Shown here in pieces: positions 63,271 through 64,000 of a stretch of 64,000 nucleotides of DNA. Made by a program: the position numbers and the translations under genes. Location: contig AP018269.1 of assembly GCA_003994795.1 (NCBI GenBank), positions 5,853,662 through 5,917,661 on the forward strand, in the 5' to 3' direction. The stretch's first letter is position 1, and every line of letters starts with the position of its first letter. The notes beneath the pieces are model-generated. The model searched no databases, was not told the DNA's origin, and worked only from the letters and a program-made list of their open reading frames with translations. This DNA comes from Cylindrospermum sp. NIES-4074. Lineage in GTDB: Bacteria > Cyanobacteriota > Cyanobacteriia > Cyanobacteriales > Nostocaceae.

Positions 63271-63861
63271 TTAAATTTCATAGTACCAAATCTCCTCTTC
63301 TTTGATCACAATTCGATGTAATGAGAGTCTATCAATCAATCCCTCCTGTTCAAATTGCCCCAAAATACGAGTAATTGTCACGCGAGTTGAGCCAATCATT
63401 TCTGCCAAGTCTTCATGAGTTAGACGCATATCTATTAAACGTCCTTTCTCAACTTCTGAGCCAAACTTTTGAGATAACCAGGCTAACAGCTTAATCAACA
63501 TGGTATCCACTTTTTTATGGCTACGAATTACCATCAATTCTTGAGCCTGTTGAATGTGAGCCAGTAAAGTTTCTGTGATTTCAGAGTAATCATCTAGAGG
63601 TAAAATGGTTGCCTCTATTTTTGTCAGACACTCCATTTGATAAGGCGTGATTTTTGATAAAGGTCTACCAACAATATCTCCAGGCCCCCACAATCCTAAA
63701 GCGACTGTAGTACCGTCTTCTAAATAAGTAAAAGTCCGTACAAAACCCCGTTCAATTTTCCAGAGAGCATTTTTCTGTTCTGGCAAAAATGACCGCCTTG
63801 TAAAAGACTGTCGGATATTTTTATTTAAGGTGCTGGTAATTAGTGGGTATAAAGAAGTCAT
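63271..63861 (-). CDS. Crp/Fnr-family transcriptional regulator
   Basis: 196 aa. An N-terminal cyclic-nucleotide-binding-like beta domain (about 15-100, GFVRTFTYLEDGTTVALGLW and GPGDIVGRPL) lacks the arginine/serine cAMP-contact motif. The long helix (about 105-130) is followed by a winged helix-turn-helix at about 145-170, RLTHEDLAEMIGSTRVTITRILG, very like NtcA and CysR. It is shorter than NtcA. The binding site is probably a palindrome; a near-palindrome lies upstream. It converges on the NIL genes. Confidence 0.9.
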   Translation of the reverse strand: MTSLYPLITSTLNKNIRQSFTRRSFLPEQKNALWKIERGFVRTFTYLEDGTTVALGLWGPGDIVGRPLSKITPYQMECLTKIEATILPLDDYSEITETLLAHIQQAQELMVIRSHKKVDTMLIKLLAWLSQKFGSEVEKGRLIDMRLTHEDLAEMIGSTRVTITRILGQFEQEGLIDRLSLHRIVIKEEEIWYYEI

Positions 63862-63864
63862 TGG

Positions 63865-63909
63865 ATGTATATACTATTGTCCGATGTATTAACCGTAGTA
63901 TATATACAT
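63865..63909. promoter_or_regulatory. Inverted repeat upstream of the Crp-family gene
   Basis: ATGTATATACTA (63865-63876) is inverted as TAGTATATATACAT (63896-63909), starting 4 bp upstream of the regulator's start. It is a candidate autoregulatory operator or promoter. Confidence 0.5.
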
Positions 63910-63934
63910 TAGGTTACAAAACGCTAGAGACTGG

Positions 63935-64000
63935 AGTGTGGGGAGTGTGGGGAGTGGGGGGAGTGTGGGGAGTGTGGGGAGTGTGGGGAGTGTGGGGAGT
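63935..64000. repeat. TGTGGGGAG nonamer array at the window edge
   Basis: At least six tandem TGTGGGGAG units, the reverse complement of the CTCCCCACA array at 37482-37559. It runs off the window end. Confidence 0.9.

Noticed and set aside
1..64000. tRNA or rRNA genes
   Set aside because: No TPsiC-arm, anticodon-arm or rRNA signature was recognised on either strand by reading; a tRNAscan run would settle this.

Overview
The window is chromosomal DNA of a filamentous, probably heterocyst-forming cyanobacterium of the Nostoc/Anabaena type. This rests on dense GCGATCGC (HIP1) sites, intergenic arrays of the heptamer CTCAGCA/TGCTGAG (the STRR class known from Nostocales), AT-rich spacers full of small inverted repeats, and cyanobacterial genes such as ndhS, a Tic20-family protein, an EGY-type S2P protease, NIL-domain proteins and a four-ACT aspartate kinase. 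No rRNA or tRNA gene was recognised.

Layout. 0-9.3 kb: mutL, an EF-hand protein, DUF924 and SRPBCC proteins, rubredoxin, a dead TnpB fragment, ndhS, a HAS-barrel-like protein and a CPA2 antiporter with Usp domains. 9.9-19.2 kb: envelope and polysaccharide genes, namely uxs and ugd (UDP-glucose to UDP-glucuronate to UDP-xylose), a DUF2993 protein, an SLH/GHL10/WG locus split by one in-frame stop, cinA, and a WecA/TagO-like glycosyl-phosphate transferase. 19.4-30.7 kb: housekeeping genes (glyA, tic20-like, FAH-family, rpsF, a STAS protein, dedA, argG, an HD phosphohydrolase, purH). Between purH and the HD gene lies a three-unit tandem array that looks like small-RNA or minigene units. 31.2-32.8 kb: an orphan CRISPR array (19 repeats) with a leader on its right side and no cas genes. 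32.8-45.7 kb: a MITE-like element, an esterase, coaBC, an S2P protease, a second GHL10 protein, exported and hypothetical proteins, a gamma-glutamylcyclotransferase-like protein, a selenium-binding-protein homologue, a DUF559 nuclease bracketed by inverted repeats, and a PRC-barrel protein. 45.9-56 kb: smc, a Uma2 nuclease, a PtuA/PtuB-like ATPase-HNH pair (putative defence), DUF4058, ynfA and lysC. 56-64 kb: a truncated flippase-like remnant, a Pho-box-preceded pstS-pstC-pstA-pstB cluster followed by a second, degenerate pstB, two NIL-domain proteins, and a Crp/Fnr regulator.

The strongest themes beyond ordinary annotation are: (1) the tandem array at 28.7-29.1 kb, whose units repeat a sigma70-like promoter, a GTGTGAGGAG leader complementary to the Yfr1 core motif, and an invariant terminator hairpin; (2) invasion of mutL, smc and lysC coding regions by intergenic repeats, always in the one orientation that stays open; (3) a PstB paralogue that has lost both the Q-loop glutamine and the H-loop histidine; (4) a candidate Septu-like defence pair; and (5) many small inverted-repeat elements, some with clear termini.
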